Below, one piece after another: positions 9,801 to 19,900 of a DNA stretch of 64,000 nucleotides (position 1 is the first letter of the stretch; every line of letters begins with the position of its first letter). The notes below the pieces were generated by a model that worked only from the letters and a program-made list of their open reading frames with translations, made no database searches and had not been told where the DNA came from. The translations under genes and the position numbers were made by a program. This stretch comes from Hirudinaria manillensis (Eukaryota > Annelida > Clitellata > Hirudinida > Hirudinidae): NCBI GenBank assembly GCA_034509925.1, contig CM067526.1:14331510-14395509 (forward strand). The letters run 5' to 3'.

Positions 9801-11420
9801 ATCTTCTCCATCATTTACATATTCACCGATATGCTTCTCAGCAAGTTTCAAATATGCATCCCTGACTTCATCCAATTGAAGTTGACTTACACATTTCAAT
9901 AGAGCCAGAACAGTATCTGTGGTACTTTCATTGTTCATAAGAAGAGATGTGATTGAGTCAAGGCATTTTCTTACTTCCTCATTCTTGAGCTTCTCTGTGC
10001 TGAAGAATTTCTCAAAGACTCTCGTCAGAGCCGTGTCATCCTGAGTAATCTCTTCCTGCTTTTTGAAAATCTTTGCAAGGAGAGCTGCTTGCTCTGGTAC
10101 ATTGGAGCTTGAATGCTTGGCAACAAAGAATTTCATGCAACGAGCCCTGACGGCGTGATGGCCAGATGCCAGCATGGAAACGACTTCATAAAAGTTCTTG
10201 GATGCTAGAACTCTGAACTTAATTTTATTATCTTTCTTCTCCTCCATCTTGTTGATGGCTTCTTCCGTCAACAAAGGAGCAGCTGCAGACTGATCCACCT
10301 CGTCGATCTCCATTTCTTCATGGACTGCCTCCTCTCCTGGCTGATCAAGTTGCTCAACAATGCTCTTGATGACCCCTGTCTGGTCGTGATTCTTCATCAG
10401 TTTTAACAGTGGCAGGATGTCAAAGAGTCTTGCTAGATTAACAATTTTTTGCAGCTTGATCTTTGAGAATTTGAACTTGGCAAAAGCTTCTTCTGGAATT
10501 TCAGATTCACTGACCATGACCAGAAAGTTCAGTGACAGTATGACGCTCTTCACCAGCTCTTCTGAGTGACGTTTTGATATCACCTTGCAGATGTGATTGA
10601 TCTTATCACCAGTCAGAGTCACCATTGCCATCAACCTTGGCAGGTACTCATAGCACTTTGCCTCCCAAGCAAGGCACTTGGATTTGATTCCAGTTGTCAG
10701 AAACTCCAAAATTGATGCCACTGATTCTTGACTGATGTCAATTGTATTCTGCAACATGTCCAGCATTATTTTGAAACAGAAGTCAATTCTTTCTGTAAGA
10801 GCTGGACTCTCAGCTCCCAAGACTTCAATGTAGGTGCTCAGAGTAGACAGGACAAACCTAAAGAAACCTCCATCTTTCTTGCAATGATTAACAATGACTA
10901 CCCTCGGCAGGGGCATGCCGTGCTTTGCGCAGTCACTCAGCCAGTGCCATTTGCTAGTTGGATTTTCTAGGTTGAGGATTGTCAGAACTTTGACAAAAAT
11001 TTTTGAGTTGTGAAATGGAAGTATGGTCATGATCCAGTCATCCATGTTGAAGTGATTGATTTGATGTCTGTGCACTAACCACTCCAATGTCTGTTGAGCT
11101 GTCCTCATCAGAAAGTAAGGAGATATTTCAATTAAGTAATCCAGAAGGATCTTGTCCAATTTCTGATTCACTTCCTTTGAACATGTGGCTCTGTTAAAGC
11201 TAATGGAGTCCTTGTTGAAGAGGAGATTCATGTACTTTGCAAGACTTTTGTTCTTCTTGATGAGTTCCTCAAGTCCTTCCAGTGCAATGTCGAGAACATC
11301 ACTGGCGTCCAAAGATGCTGCATCTTTTGAATCGAAGAGGAGAGAAACCTTTTTAGCTTCTAATGCCTGAGTGACATGAGGAACGGCAAGTCTCTTGAGT
11401 TGTTGTTGAAGGGAAGTCAT
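6840..11420 (-). CDS. HEATR1: HEATR1 / UTP10, U3 snoRNP-associated HEAT-repeat protein
   Basis: One uninterrupted 1,526-residue frame. The start MTSLQQQLKRLAVPHV matches the N terminus of animal HEATR1 (MTSL-xQQL-xRLA), followed by SPYFL, LEWLVHR and H-x-x-x-N-x-D family motifs in the first 130 residues. HEAT-like helical pairs fill the middle; the BP28CT region lies at roughly residues 1180-1400, and the protein ends with a final HEAT repeat, so both termini are intact. HEATR1 is a nucleolar t-UTP subunit of the small-subunit processome, needed for rRNA transcription and early 18S processing. At 1,526 residues it is well short of the ~2,140 of the human protein, so internal HEAT repeats have been lost. 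A single 4.6-kb coding exon is unusual for this intron-rich window. The C-terminal half is much richer in CpG than the N-terminal half. Confidence 0.93.
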   Translation of the reverse strand: MTSLQQQLKRLAVPHVTQALEAKKVSLLFDSKDAASLDASDVLDIALEGLEELIKKNKSLAKYMNLLFNKDSISFNRATCSKEVNQKLDKILLDYLIEISPYFLMRTAQQTLEWLVHRHQINHFNMDDWIMTILPFHNSKIFVKVLTILNLENPTSKWHWLSDCAKHGMPLPRVVIVNHCKKDGGFFRFVLSTLSTYIEVLGAESPALTERIDFCFKIMLDMLQNTIDISQESVASILEFLTTGIKSKCLAWEAKCYEYLPRLMAMVTLTGDKINHICKVISKRHSEELVKSVILSLNFLVMVSESEIPEEAFAKFKFSKIKLQKIVNLARLFDILPLLKLMKNHDQTGVIKSIVEQLDQPGEEAVHEEMEIDEVDQSAAAPLLTEEAINKMEEKKDNKIKFRVLASKNFYEVVSMLASGHHAVRARCMKFFVAKHSSSNVPEQAALLAKIFKKQEEITQDDTALTRVFEKFFSTEKLKNEEVRKCLDSITSLLMNNESTTDTVLALLKCVSQLQLDEVRDAYLKLAEKHIGEYVNDGEDKHVTIIVAILDNISLFESSVGVYAQVLNQLLANKNGHGKQLIVVAVESILKFRHVFKIEQNDAILKQLLDISLEQKGLFKTKVYRKLTFSEDFLQKELQLVRNESEPKLKKMRVGLQNIDITKTIFLMEIMELPEDAEESCKISNLLMVLLTRLTKESGSDVEYCRRLILVLMHKIVSSLTDMKGMHINVEILAQCLRCTTNLQTQKQVLILMTAIAPYFPRDLLYNVVSVFSFMGNEFLQNDDKYSFEILASLVDVVMFSVEQLKDESAEKTLLDVLRIFVDSRHHIPKHRFGPLMERLLSLDVDGCLWKVVIMIVEACICKREASSDEAEFKQLLNSEHDVISLVVSNYPLDTMLVLLVNLVKFLRKMLNEDGTKLEVVNEALVKQPRLCRLMLYHLSRVVHLLLDRRIFFAQIEDSSRVKTLVQDTVRFMHDIDGKQKSTEKGSTNERFWPSLIKVVQNVFDRMNNFMPSKLFVEVVENLVSADSVHINCKGLELLNVHLVAIEKRGDVGSSQSSLGLVPKLIDIIGSSSEEEKDSKLDLISKQLSFLNLKLMMRVYGETHWECFKECYSPIILCLGIEKTSSVALVDSALLCFSDFVNVMKIRLLPHMDQIMTFVTKLYGSEKIMKSGVSLNCLNKAVIKLVANLGKFFGRRLTELVCALGRAMKHDLAVEDFNAILLALAVSIETRVLVPALESSYKELVKEDLRSVQVTFLIFKHHCKTLTKDCFTVHGDSLQSLIGKFLTVRHDGRRSPGNNFDALDGHLVESVLPLIYLMSEITFKSMFNSYLTLVSKESVVTFFRLMESIAGILRGLFGMFSKSLIPLMTETLKKSGDVYEACVVNVYRLIGTCHVNDRDDAFATKAGEVLYQALADTMERTTPATEAELIDCFVQMCQSVKDSDVSRMLFEKIYEKLRHRRSEVKILALKVVKSVAEVMQNVNDVFLQDVCPYVVEIVDDDDEVVAKLGREVLAGPLRSILENDMS

Positions 11421-12433
11421 CGTCTAGAAGAAATACAATAACAATTTTCTCTAGTATTAAGAGTTCTGCTTGATAGCCTTATATAACGCAATGCGAACAA
11501 AACATGACAAAACTCGGTTTAACATTAAGCACTCGTCAGTATTTAAAGTTTCTCAGTATATTCATCCATAAAAGCTCAATTACACCCACTTTTTAATATC
11601 TTTAAACGAATCACGCGGCATCCGTTCAAAATATGAGTGATAATTAATTACCCTTCTGCAGTCTGGATTAAACATGTAAATTGGCGTGTAATTTTACGAA
11701 ATATAACTCTAAAATAAAAAAATCTTAAAACACAATTAACTAAATTATATTTTAGAATTTTAATTATATTAAAGATTTATATTAGACCAAGGCTTTAAAA
11801 AATCTAATTGATCTCGATTTTGATTATAGCACATCACATCTAAAGTCTACAAATAAAAAATGTTACGTTTTAAATGTGATTTAGCTAAATTTCAGAAATG
11901 GTTCGCACTTTCATTGGTTTTCATAATTATTCTCAGAGGAAACAGATGTGAAATGTGAAACAGCATTCCTAAAATAAAATTTAAATATATTATGCCGAAT
12001 TTCTATAACAACGATGGTTGAGACAATAACTGTGGTAGATCCAGATTTTGCATGACCCTCCCCCCTCCCGATAACTTTCTTACAATTTTTTCTACACGAA
12101 TAATTTTTAATAAACTTAGATTACCAGACAATCTCTGCTTTCCATCAAAGTTCTTGAAATTCTAAACATTTATTCCATAAAATCCAGCTCATATAAAAAC
12201 TTAATTTTCTAATTTTTTCAATATTGAAAGCTAAAAAGACATCAAAACATACATTGGTTTAAGTTGTATTGCATTAATTATACAATCGTTATATGCCCTA
12301 CATTTGGCATAAATAACCAGTATGCAATGCTAAAGCAAAAATAATATTTTGTGTTTACACAAATCTGTATCCAAATATTAACATTTTTCACTTTATGAGC
12401 TCAAAGTAGCAAAAAATACATAAGATTCATAAT
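11421..12433. other. Intergenic, AT-rich, no feature seen
   Basis: Upstream of HEATR1 and downstream of the minus-strand LKYFD gene. No supported exon or clear repeat, apart from a short C-rich stretch (CCCTCCCCCCTCCCG) near 12056-12070. Confidence 0.5.
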
Positions 12434-13345
12434 TCATTTGAAAGCATCTTGCACATTTTTCTTTTCACCATTGTAATGTCTTTTTCTTTTTTCTCCAAGC
12501 TCCTTGTTAATTTTCAGTTGTTGATGTGCACAAGTTATCTCACTTTCTATTTCAGCAATCAAATTCTTCCATTTACCTGATTTTTTTGCTTAAAAAGTAA
12601 ATAAACAGACAAGGTTTGTAAATATATCACATTTTTTAATAAATAAAAAGTTAAAAAGAATTTTTTCTAATTATTAATGTCCTTTTTAATAACCTTTTAA
12701 GGAGACAAATAATTTAACTGAGATCATAATATGTAATTGTGGCCAAATAAACTTAATTTACTTGCAAATTTTAAACTTATGCTTCCTTTACAGCCAACAA
12801 ATCAATCAAAAATCACTCACCATGAGTTTGTGCCTCACGTTTTAAATCTTCAAGTTTATGAAGTCTTTTTCTAAACTCATTTTCTTCGTTTTCAAGCATT
12901 TTAAACTCTTCTTTTTCACATTCATTCAAATATTCAATTTTGTTGCTGGCATTTTTAATGTCCGTTTCTTTCTGTTTGGCTCTGTCCCGATCATTTTCAA
13001 GAATTTTAAGGTCATTGTTAACAAATGTTTGAAGGACTTCTGGACATTCTGCAATTACCATCACGATTATGATATTTTATTTTCCTCTTGCATCGGATAC
13101 ATATATATAAACCTCAGTATAGGTCGTTTCATAAAATGTAAATTGCGATTACCTTTACGAAGATAATCCTTTATTTTTCCAATAGAAATCACAGTAAAAT
13201 GTTGATTGGTCTTCAACTTTTTTTCGCACGTTTTGCTCATATCTCTCATGGAAAATATCCCAAGGGTTTCTAGAAAGCTCGTCATCTCCCGTATTTTATC
13301 ATCTTTAAACGAGGGAGGCAAAATGTTTCTTAGCGAACTTTCCAT
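12434..13345 (-). CDS. LKYFD-domain gene with two coiled-coil exons
   Basis: Three exons, 13345-13153, 13048-12821 and 12588-12434, both introns phase 1, giving 191 residues with an exact frame. Exon 1 encodes the domain (MESSLRNILPP, DDKIREMTSFL helix, SIGKIKDYLRK end). Exon 2 is a charged heptad-like coil of 76 residues (LKILENDRDRAKQKE and onward), and exon 3 a second coil ending KNVQDAFK. Donors are GTAATC and GTGAGT; acceptors are AATTGCAG and CTTTTTAAG. A small upstream exon at 13639-13609 (MMAGLDDSTI, phase-1 GTAAGC donor) could add an N terminus if the SAM-like exon is entered at GAGAAAG just before its ATG. No membrane segment. Function unknown; self-association through the coils is likely. 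Confidence 0.72.
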
Positions 13346-13608
13346 GATGAAATCTTTCTCAAAACACGAATCAACACCTCAGAGGGAAATAGAAACGGAT
13401 GATTGAGGGAATTTCCGGACATGTCATTCCAATTTTATTTGCTAAGTCATTCCAATATAATTAACTATTCAATAAAATATTTACTAAATGTGAAATATTT
13501 AAAAAAATAGCAAATATCTTGTGCTTTTAAGTAGATTTTAATTTAGAAAATAATCTGGGGCGAAAGTAATGAACGAAAGCAAAGCATGGCAAATCGCAGG
13601 CAGCTTAC

Positions 13609-13639
13609 CGATTGTAGAATCATCGAGGCCTGCCATCAT
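13609..13639 (-). CDS. Possible small upstream coding exon
   Basis: ATGATG followed by eight codons (MMAGLDDSTI in total) and a strong phase-1 donor GTAAGC. Phase 1 is the phase used by every LKYFD exon boundary. It may be the first exon of the gene at 12434-13345 or of an unseen isoform. Very short, so only suggestive. Confidence 0.3.
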
Positions 13640-14388
13640 GATTGTTTCATCACTTGAAGACGAAGAGATATTTGCACAAAGTCAATCAACCGATTGTAAT
13701 TCCACAAGTTTTACAGCAATGTATTCATAAATTTAACGACATTCTAACAATGAGCATCACTATCATACCACAACTCATTGACTGAAAGTTCATCTTCAAA
13801 GATATAACGAACAAGCCCTTCAGAAAGAGTTTATTTTAAAATAAAGCAAACCGTTTGAAAGTTTCCATTAAGGTGAAAACACCAAAGAAACGTCTTCTAA
13901 GCACTAAATTGAAAATATCAATTACCCAATACTTTAACTTTGCTTAAAACAATGCAAGAGAGTTTGAGTGCGTTTTGAGTGGTCTGAAGTCCGCCGGACC
14001 TGTGCCATTTTAATGAACTGAATTGTTATTATTATTATTATTATTATTGACATATATATTACATATGGTTACAAACTTCAGTCAAAATTGGAGTTATGAT
14101 GGTTTGACATTATGACAATTGATTGTCACTTGCACATAGAATTTTTAACTTTAGATATTCACCCAAACTCAACTAACTTCTTAAATGCTACCATTTTTAA
14201 CACTACAGCAACGAAATGTAGCATTCATCAAGTTACTGACTTATTAATACCACTGAATACCACAACTATGACTAAAAATTCCTTTCCAAAGATGTATCCA
14301 TGAACAGGCAGTTCAAAATGGAAAATATTTTAAAACGAGCCAGACTACTTTAAAGTTTCCATTAAAGTAAAATTTAAATTAATTTGTA
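13640..14388. other. Intergenic, no gene supported
   Basis: AT-rich. Contains an (ATT)n run at about 14023-14048 and two similar stretches, near 13848-13875 and 14350-14375, sharing AAAGTTTCCATTAA. One short plus-strand frame here has no homology or splice support. Confidence 0.4.
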
Positions 14389-14802
14389 TTAATTGACATA
14401 TTTGTCAGCATATCTGTGGAAGATTTTGAGTTTCATATCAACTTTAGTGTGATAGGTATCATCATTCATTTTTATTGCATCGATTATCTTCTGCAATTTC
14501 GAGTACAACTCTTTATCTTCACGTTTCATCATTGGCTGACGTCCCATTTTTAAGCCTGAATTGAAGTTGAAGTCATTATGTTAATAAATGGTTATTAACC
14601 ACTGGTTAAATAAAGAATATTTTAACGTCGTTTAACGTAATTATAACATTTGTAAATTATAAACAAAATGTATGTTAAACATTACAATAATAAGGATATC
14701 ACCTTGTTCGGTTAAGTTACTCTCTTTGGTGTCCGTAATGTCTTTAAGCGCTTTAGATATTCTCTCAAAATCCCAGTCTCCCATTGCATTAATTTTCAAC
14801 AT
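14389..14802 (-). CDS. Small two-exon helical protein (doubtful)
   Basis: Exon 1 from the ATG at 14802 to 14703 ends in a phase-1 GTGATA donor; exon 2 (14555-14389) starts after CTTCAATTCAG with two bases, so the frame closes exactly for 88 residues ending KYVN. The frame stays open upstream of the ATG, so the true start may lie further up. The sequence is charged and helical (FERISKALKDITD, KELYSKLQKIIDAIK) but does not show the LKYFD pattern. It lies head to head with the plus-strand gene at 15196. Could be a diverged or partial family member, or chance. Confidence 0.35.
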
Positions 14803-15153
14803 GCAATTCCAATTGCAGCAATCAAATGATGTTATAAAATATTCAAATCTACTCAGATCCTTCCTCTGACAAATCACCGAAGATACGCTGACCGTTCACC
14901 TGGAATTTCCCGAAATAATCAAATTTTGAAAAGCAACAAATTTGTTGCTGAGTTAATGCAATTTCAAACTAATAATATTAAATTAAATAATACACTTATT
15001 AATGCGTTTCAACATTTTTTATATTTAATTTATTCTAAAAATAGAAACAAATTCAAGCTTTTAAAAATTATTTTGTTAATCTTAAGCGCGATATTAAAAA
15101 AAACATTTAATTAAATTAATATATCCTGCCAGTAAAGATGAAATATAATAAAA

Positions 15154-15161
15154 TATATAAA
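15154..15161 (+). promoter_or_regulatory. TATA box of first plus-strand LKYFD gene
   Basis: TATATAAA followed by CC, 35 bases before the proposed tiny first coding exon at 15196. It is the same element and downstream context as the two minus-strand promoters at 1298 and 2290. Confidence 0.5.
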
Positions 15162-15195
15162 CCAACTTTATGCATGATTTATATTTTACACCTTC

Positions 15196-16138
15196 ATGGG
15201 TGAGTCAAATTATCATCCAGGTGAGAAAGAAATTGGAAATTACACAGATCAGCATTAAATTGGTATGGTATCATATCAGATGTATAGTTTGCCTGCACAC
15301 CTATTCAAAGTTCTAAAGGTTATAACTACATTTTGCTGTTGTTTATTGGTGTTTCTAATTTAAAATGCTTAAAATTTGTCAAATGTTTTAAGGGAAAATT
15401 TAAACTGCTTTAAATGTTCCAAATATTCAAATCAACATTTTCATATTTTTCAGAAATGAGTCTTGAAAATGCTGTTAATGAAGCATTGGAGGGTTCTGAT
15501 GAATCAAGAATTGAGTCTGTTGTTGTCATTTTAAGAAATGGAGGTGCAAGCAGAGCAGACGATTTGAAGTATTTTAATTGGAGTTCATTGAAAGACCTCA
15601 GAGAATTGACAGACATGGAGATCAATAAACTCATGAGATATGTTAAGACATGTTAGGCAATCAAATATTTAATATAATTAGATTAATTAATATGTAAACA
15701 TGTGATAATATAATATTTTAATGAAGCTTATAATAATGTCATGAATGTTTACAATCATGTGCTATCTTATTGATGTCTGCATTTAGTTTCATGGACGAAT
15801 TCTGTTAAATAATTATTAATTTAAGAAATTTATATTGTTATTTAAATTTAAATTAATATTAATTAATGTTGAATCTTTACAATATGCATCAAATTTCAGA
15901 TCATCCACAAGAATATGAAGAACACAAAATTAAAAAAGTTTTGGAGGACAAATTGCTTCGAGACAAAGAACTCCTGGAATATGGCAACCAGTTGCAGACA
16001 GAATTGCATCGCGAACAATTGAGGTTCAATGAAGACGTTAATAGAAGGAATTATTCAGAGCATGTTATTGAACATCAACATCCTGCAACCCAAAGAACTG
16101 ACAACTGGTGGATTTTGTTTTGGTTTAATTCAACTTGA
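15196..16138 (+). CDS. LKYFD-domain plus coiled-coil protein 1
   Basis: Exons 15196-15199 (ATGG before a perfect GTGAGT donor), 15454-15651 and 15900-16138, all introns phase 1, 146 residues in total. If the four-base exon is not used, translation can start at ATG 15456. Residues ~5-69 are the domain: EALEGSDESRIESV, GASRADDLKYFNW, SLKDLREL, MEINKLMRYV. The last exon begins with the family signature H-P-Q-E-Y-E-E-H-K and forms a coiled coil, then ends with an aromatic tail (NWWILFWFNST) that matches the start of the membrane segment of the gene at 25400, so it may be a weak membrane anchor. AATAAA at 16139-16144 almost touches the stop codon. Confidence 0.7.
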
Positions 16139-16144
16139 AATAAA

Positions 16145-16915
16145 CCTTTAATTTATTTTTTTCTATCTTTGGAAGGGAGGCTACTACAAATTTTATACGG
16201 AGATTGTTCTGTTGCTGTGGTAACTGAAATAATTACGATAGGTGGAAACTGATGCCACATTCGGGGAAACATTGGTAACTGCTTTGTGACTGATCACCCG
16301 GCTTGTTAACTAATTAAAAATACAGATTTATTAGCCTGTTAATCGATTCAGACTTCCAATACAACATACATTCAAAGATGTTTGCATTTTTGTTCTGAAG
16401 TTTGATTTATTATCGAACGTTATTTTGATCGTTTATTTAAATTGTTGACGAACCAACTAACTTAAAAAAGCACATACGGATGTTTCTGAATAAAGCCAGT
16501 AGTGATAACACTTGGTGTGTAATGCAGTATTACGACAATGTTAGGTCACAAATACTTACCAAACATTTTGCAAATATAATGGAGATAATTCATTGTTATT
16601 AATCAATCAAAATTACGGGGAAACAATTTGGAAGCACTTGGAACTATTGGGTTTCCCCATGTTTCTTCGGTTCTTCATCAAATCGACTGTTAATTTTTTT
16701 AATTAATTATTAGTCACAATTTTTGTCGTTCTTCTGTGGTTTAAGTCTTCAACATTTTACATTCGTAATTTAGTTTGGCCCGAGCTGGATTTACTTACTT
16801 TTGTAAACAAGATCAGGGGTTATCCCCATATCGTATTGCGGCCAAGTTGGAAACTTTTTCTTAGCTCGATAATTCCATAAATATAGCTCATTTTATACTT
16901 GTACATTTGTATTAG
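16145..16915. other. Intergenic between the first two plus-strand LKYFD genes
   Basis: No exon seen. AT-rich. A TATA-like ATAAATATAG at about 16877 lies some 40 bases before the ATG at 16918 and could drive the large gene directly. Confidence 0.4.
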
Positions 16916-16917
16916 AA

Positions 16918-19900
16918 ATGAATATTGAGGAAACTATCAATAAACTGTTTGATGGATTTGAACCACCAAGAGTGAATTTCATCACAAATGTTTTTATGGA
17001 GAAAGGCCTCGATACAGTTGATAAGTTGAAAACTTTAGATTCAGATTTTTGGGAATCTCTCAGGGGATTGGAACATGTTGGCTTGAGCTTAGACTGGAGT
17101 TTTGCTGAAGAAGGTCTGGAGCTTATTTAAGTTTTTTAATGCTATTTGTTTCCTTAATTAATTATTTAATTGAACAAAATTAGATTCAAATTATTACAAA
17201 AGTTGAGTGGGGGGATATCCCCTTGGGCAGCTTATTTCTTCTTTTTTCCTTGAGTTTTGTATTTGGAGAGATTTATAATTAATTTCAATTGCTGCTAACT
17301 AATTAATGTTAATGTTAATTAATTAACTAATTAATTAATAGAATAAAGATTATTTTGAAAATTATTAAAAAGTTGAGCATGCTTGGAAATGGAGAATATT
17401 TAAACATCTTAAGATTTAAGACATCTTTAATAACAAAATCAATTTAATTTAGTTGAAGAAGCTACCAAAAAGGCTTTGGAAGGTTCTCATGTCTCAAGGA
17501 TCAACTTCTTTGCAGAAGTTTTGAAGGAAAATTTGGAACTGAAAAATTTGAAATGGTTTGGATGTAAACATTTGGATGCTATGAAAAAGTTAACAAAACC
17601 TGAACTCTGTGAGATCAGAAGAGTTGTTAACAAGAGTATGAAACCTGTTTATTTTAATTATTAATATTCAGATATTATGATAATGAAATAAGTAATTATA
17701 CTGATATTACACATCGTATTATGCATAAATTTTTTGTTTAAAATATTTCTGTGGCTTTGAACTCAGAATTTGATCCAAGAAATGTACTGACATTGTTTTG
17801 ACATTTTCTATTTATCCATTCAAAGTAGTTAGACATGTAATAATTAATAATGTTTAGAATCTATGAGATTTTATATTTTTATTATTACAGAATTTGAGGA
17901 AGATGATAATGATGAAAGCAATGGTTTTTGCTTGTACTTTAATGCTTCAAATTTAGAAAAAAAAATAAAAATGTATGGGGAGTTTAAGGTAAAAGAAGCT
18001 TTCAAGGAATTGACGGACAATGAATTTGAGAAATTTAAAGAAAAAGGTTGGAGAATATTCTTTAAATCAACTTAAATGAATAGTTTTCAGATTAATTGAT
18101 AATATGATTAAATTGATAATATGTTTAATAAGACTAGTTAATAATATGAAACAATTTCATTTGCAGTTCAGATTTGCAACTCTATTTCAGGTAACATAAC
18201 CATGACGAACCAAATTTTAAAACATGCACCACTCTTTCGTTGAGTTTTATAGTGAAAACATCATAATAAAACTTGATAACTAAATAGATATTAAATAGAT
18301 ATATTAAATAGATATTAAATAAATATTTATAAATGTAAATGGACTTTAAAGAAGTTTTTGCTGGGTTATATTGATGTTGACATTTTTTTGTGAACAGAAC
18401 TTGGGGTGTCAATTGGAGAGTTTCTTGCTTCAGCGATATTTGAAGATCAAAATGATCCCAGGATCAGTTCAATTGCTGGAGCCTTAAAGAAATATAAGCA
18501 AATACAAGTGGTATATGGATTTCTTCATTCCGATTTGATGTTTTCAGAGGATCTCAGAGGATTTGATGAACTTGATTTTAAATTATTAGAGACATCTTTA
18601 GAAAAAAGTAAGCAGTTTTGTTAAGTTCTTATAAACATTTATGATGTTTAAATGCTTTATTTCTGAAAATCTGATAAAGAAACATTTCATCCTTAATCAA
18701 CCAAACACCTGAAAACCTTTAAATTAACATTAACATAAGTTTCTAAATGTTGCTCTCAACCCAACCTACACTTCCTTCAGACCAACTAAAAGTATAATTT
18801 AAATGTAAATGAATTAAAGTACTTAATAAGAATGGCAGTAGCCATATTAACAATTCCTTTTGGTACAAATGATGACATCCTGCAATGTCAGTTCATGGAA
18901 CTTAGCATTAAAAATTGATATGATGCAAAGCATGGTTGAAACTTTGTTTATAACTGTTTTATTTTTTAAAGAGCTTGAAGAATCTGTAGCTGAAGCATTG
19001 GAAGATTCTGGAAGATTGAGGATTAAATTTGTCACAAAAGCTTTAACAAGACAGAGTCTATGGGATGCTTATAAATTCTTTTCTGAGGAAGATGATTTTG
19101 GTAATTTACTTAGAAATTTGGAAATTATCCAAGAATTTACAAACTCAGAGATCAGTAATTTTGTGGGATTTACTCACAAAAGTTGGTAATTTAACACTTT
19201 GTTATCATTAGCACATATTTTCTCTTACTTATCTGAATTATAATCTCGTAAAACATTTAACAGGCATTAAAGAAGTTATCAGTGAAATATTGGATGTTTG
19301 TGATGATTCAAAGATTGATTTTATTACAAAAGAATTGAATAGGATTGGAATATTTGAGCAAATTCATTTGATTGAAATGGATCACAAGAGATTGCAATAT
19401 GTTCAAGGATTAACTGAAGATGAGTTGAATAAAATCAAGGTATTTATCAGGAGAGGTTAGAAAAAAGTTAAATATTCTATGAATTTGAAATATTTTTAGT
19501 TATTACTATTATTTGTTTATTTATTTCCATTGAGTTATTTCTATTATTTTTATTTTTAATTATTGTGAACATGGATTGGATGAAACTTCTGATGAAAAAA
19601 AACATTTCACAGTAGAAGATCTGACTTTAACTGAAATCCTGACTGAAATTATGAAAACTGACAAACGAAGGACTTACTATTTAAAGAATGTGTTGGAAAG
19701 TTGTTTCGGATTTGATTCAACGAGGTTACTTGGCGTAAACTGGAAATCCTTGGAGGTCCTACTGGGACTGAATGACCTCGAGATCAACAAATTCATGGAA
19801 TTGATACAAATAAGTCTTGGAGGATTGACTGATGTGGAAATAAATAAAATTACAAGATTTCTTGAAATAGGTTTTGATTCTTTTAAACTCTTAAATTAAA

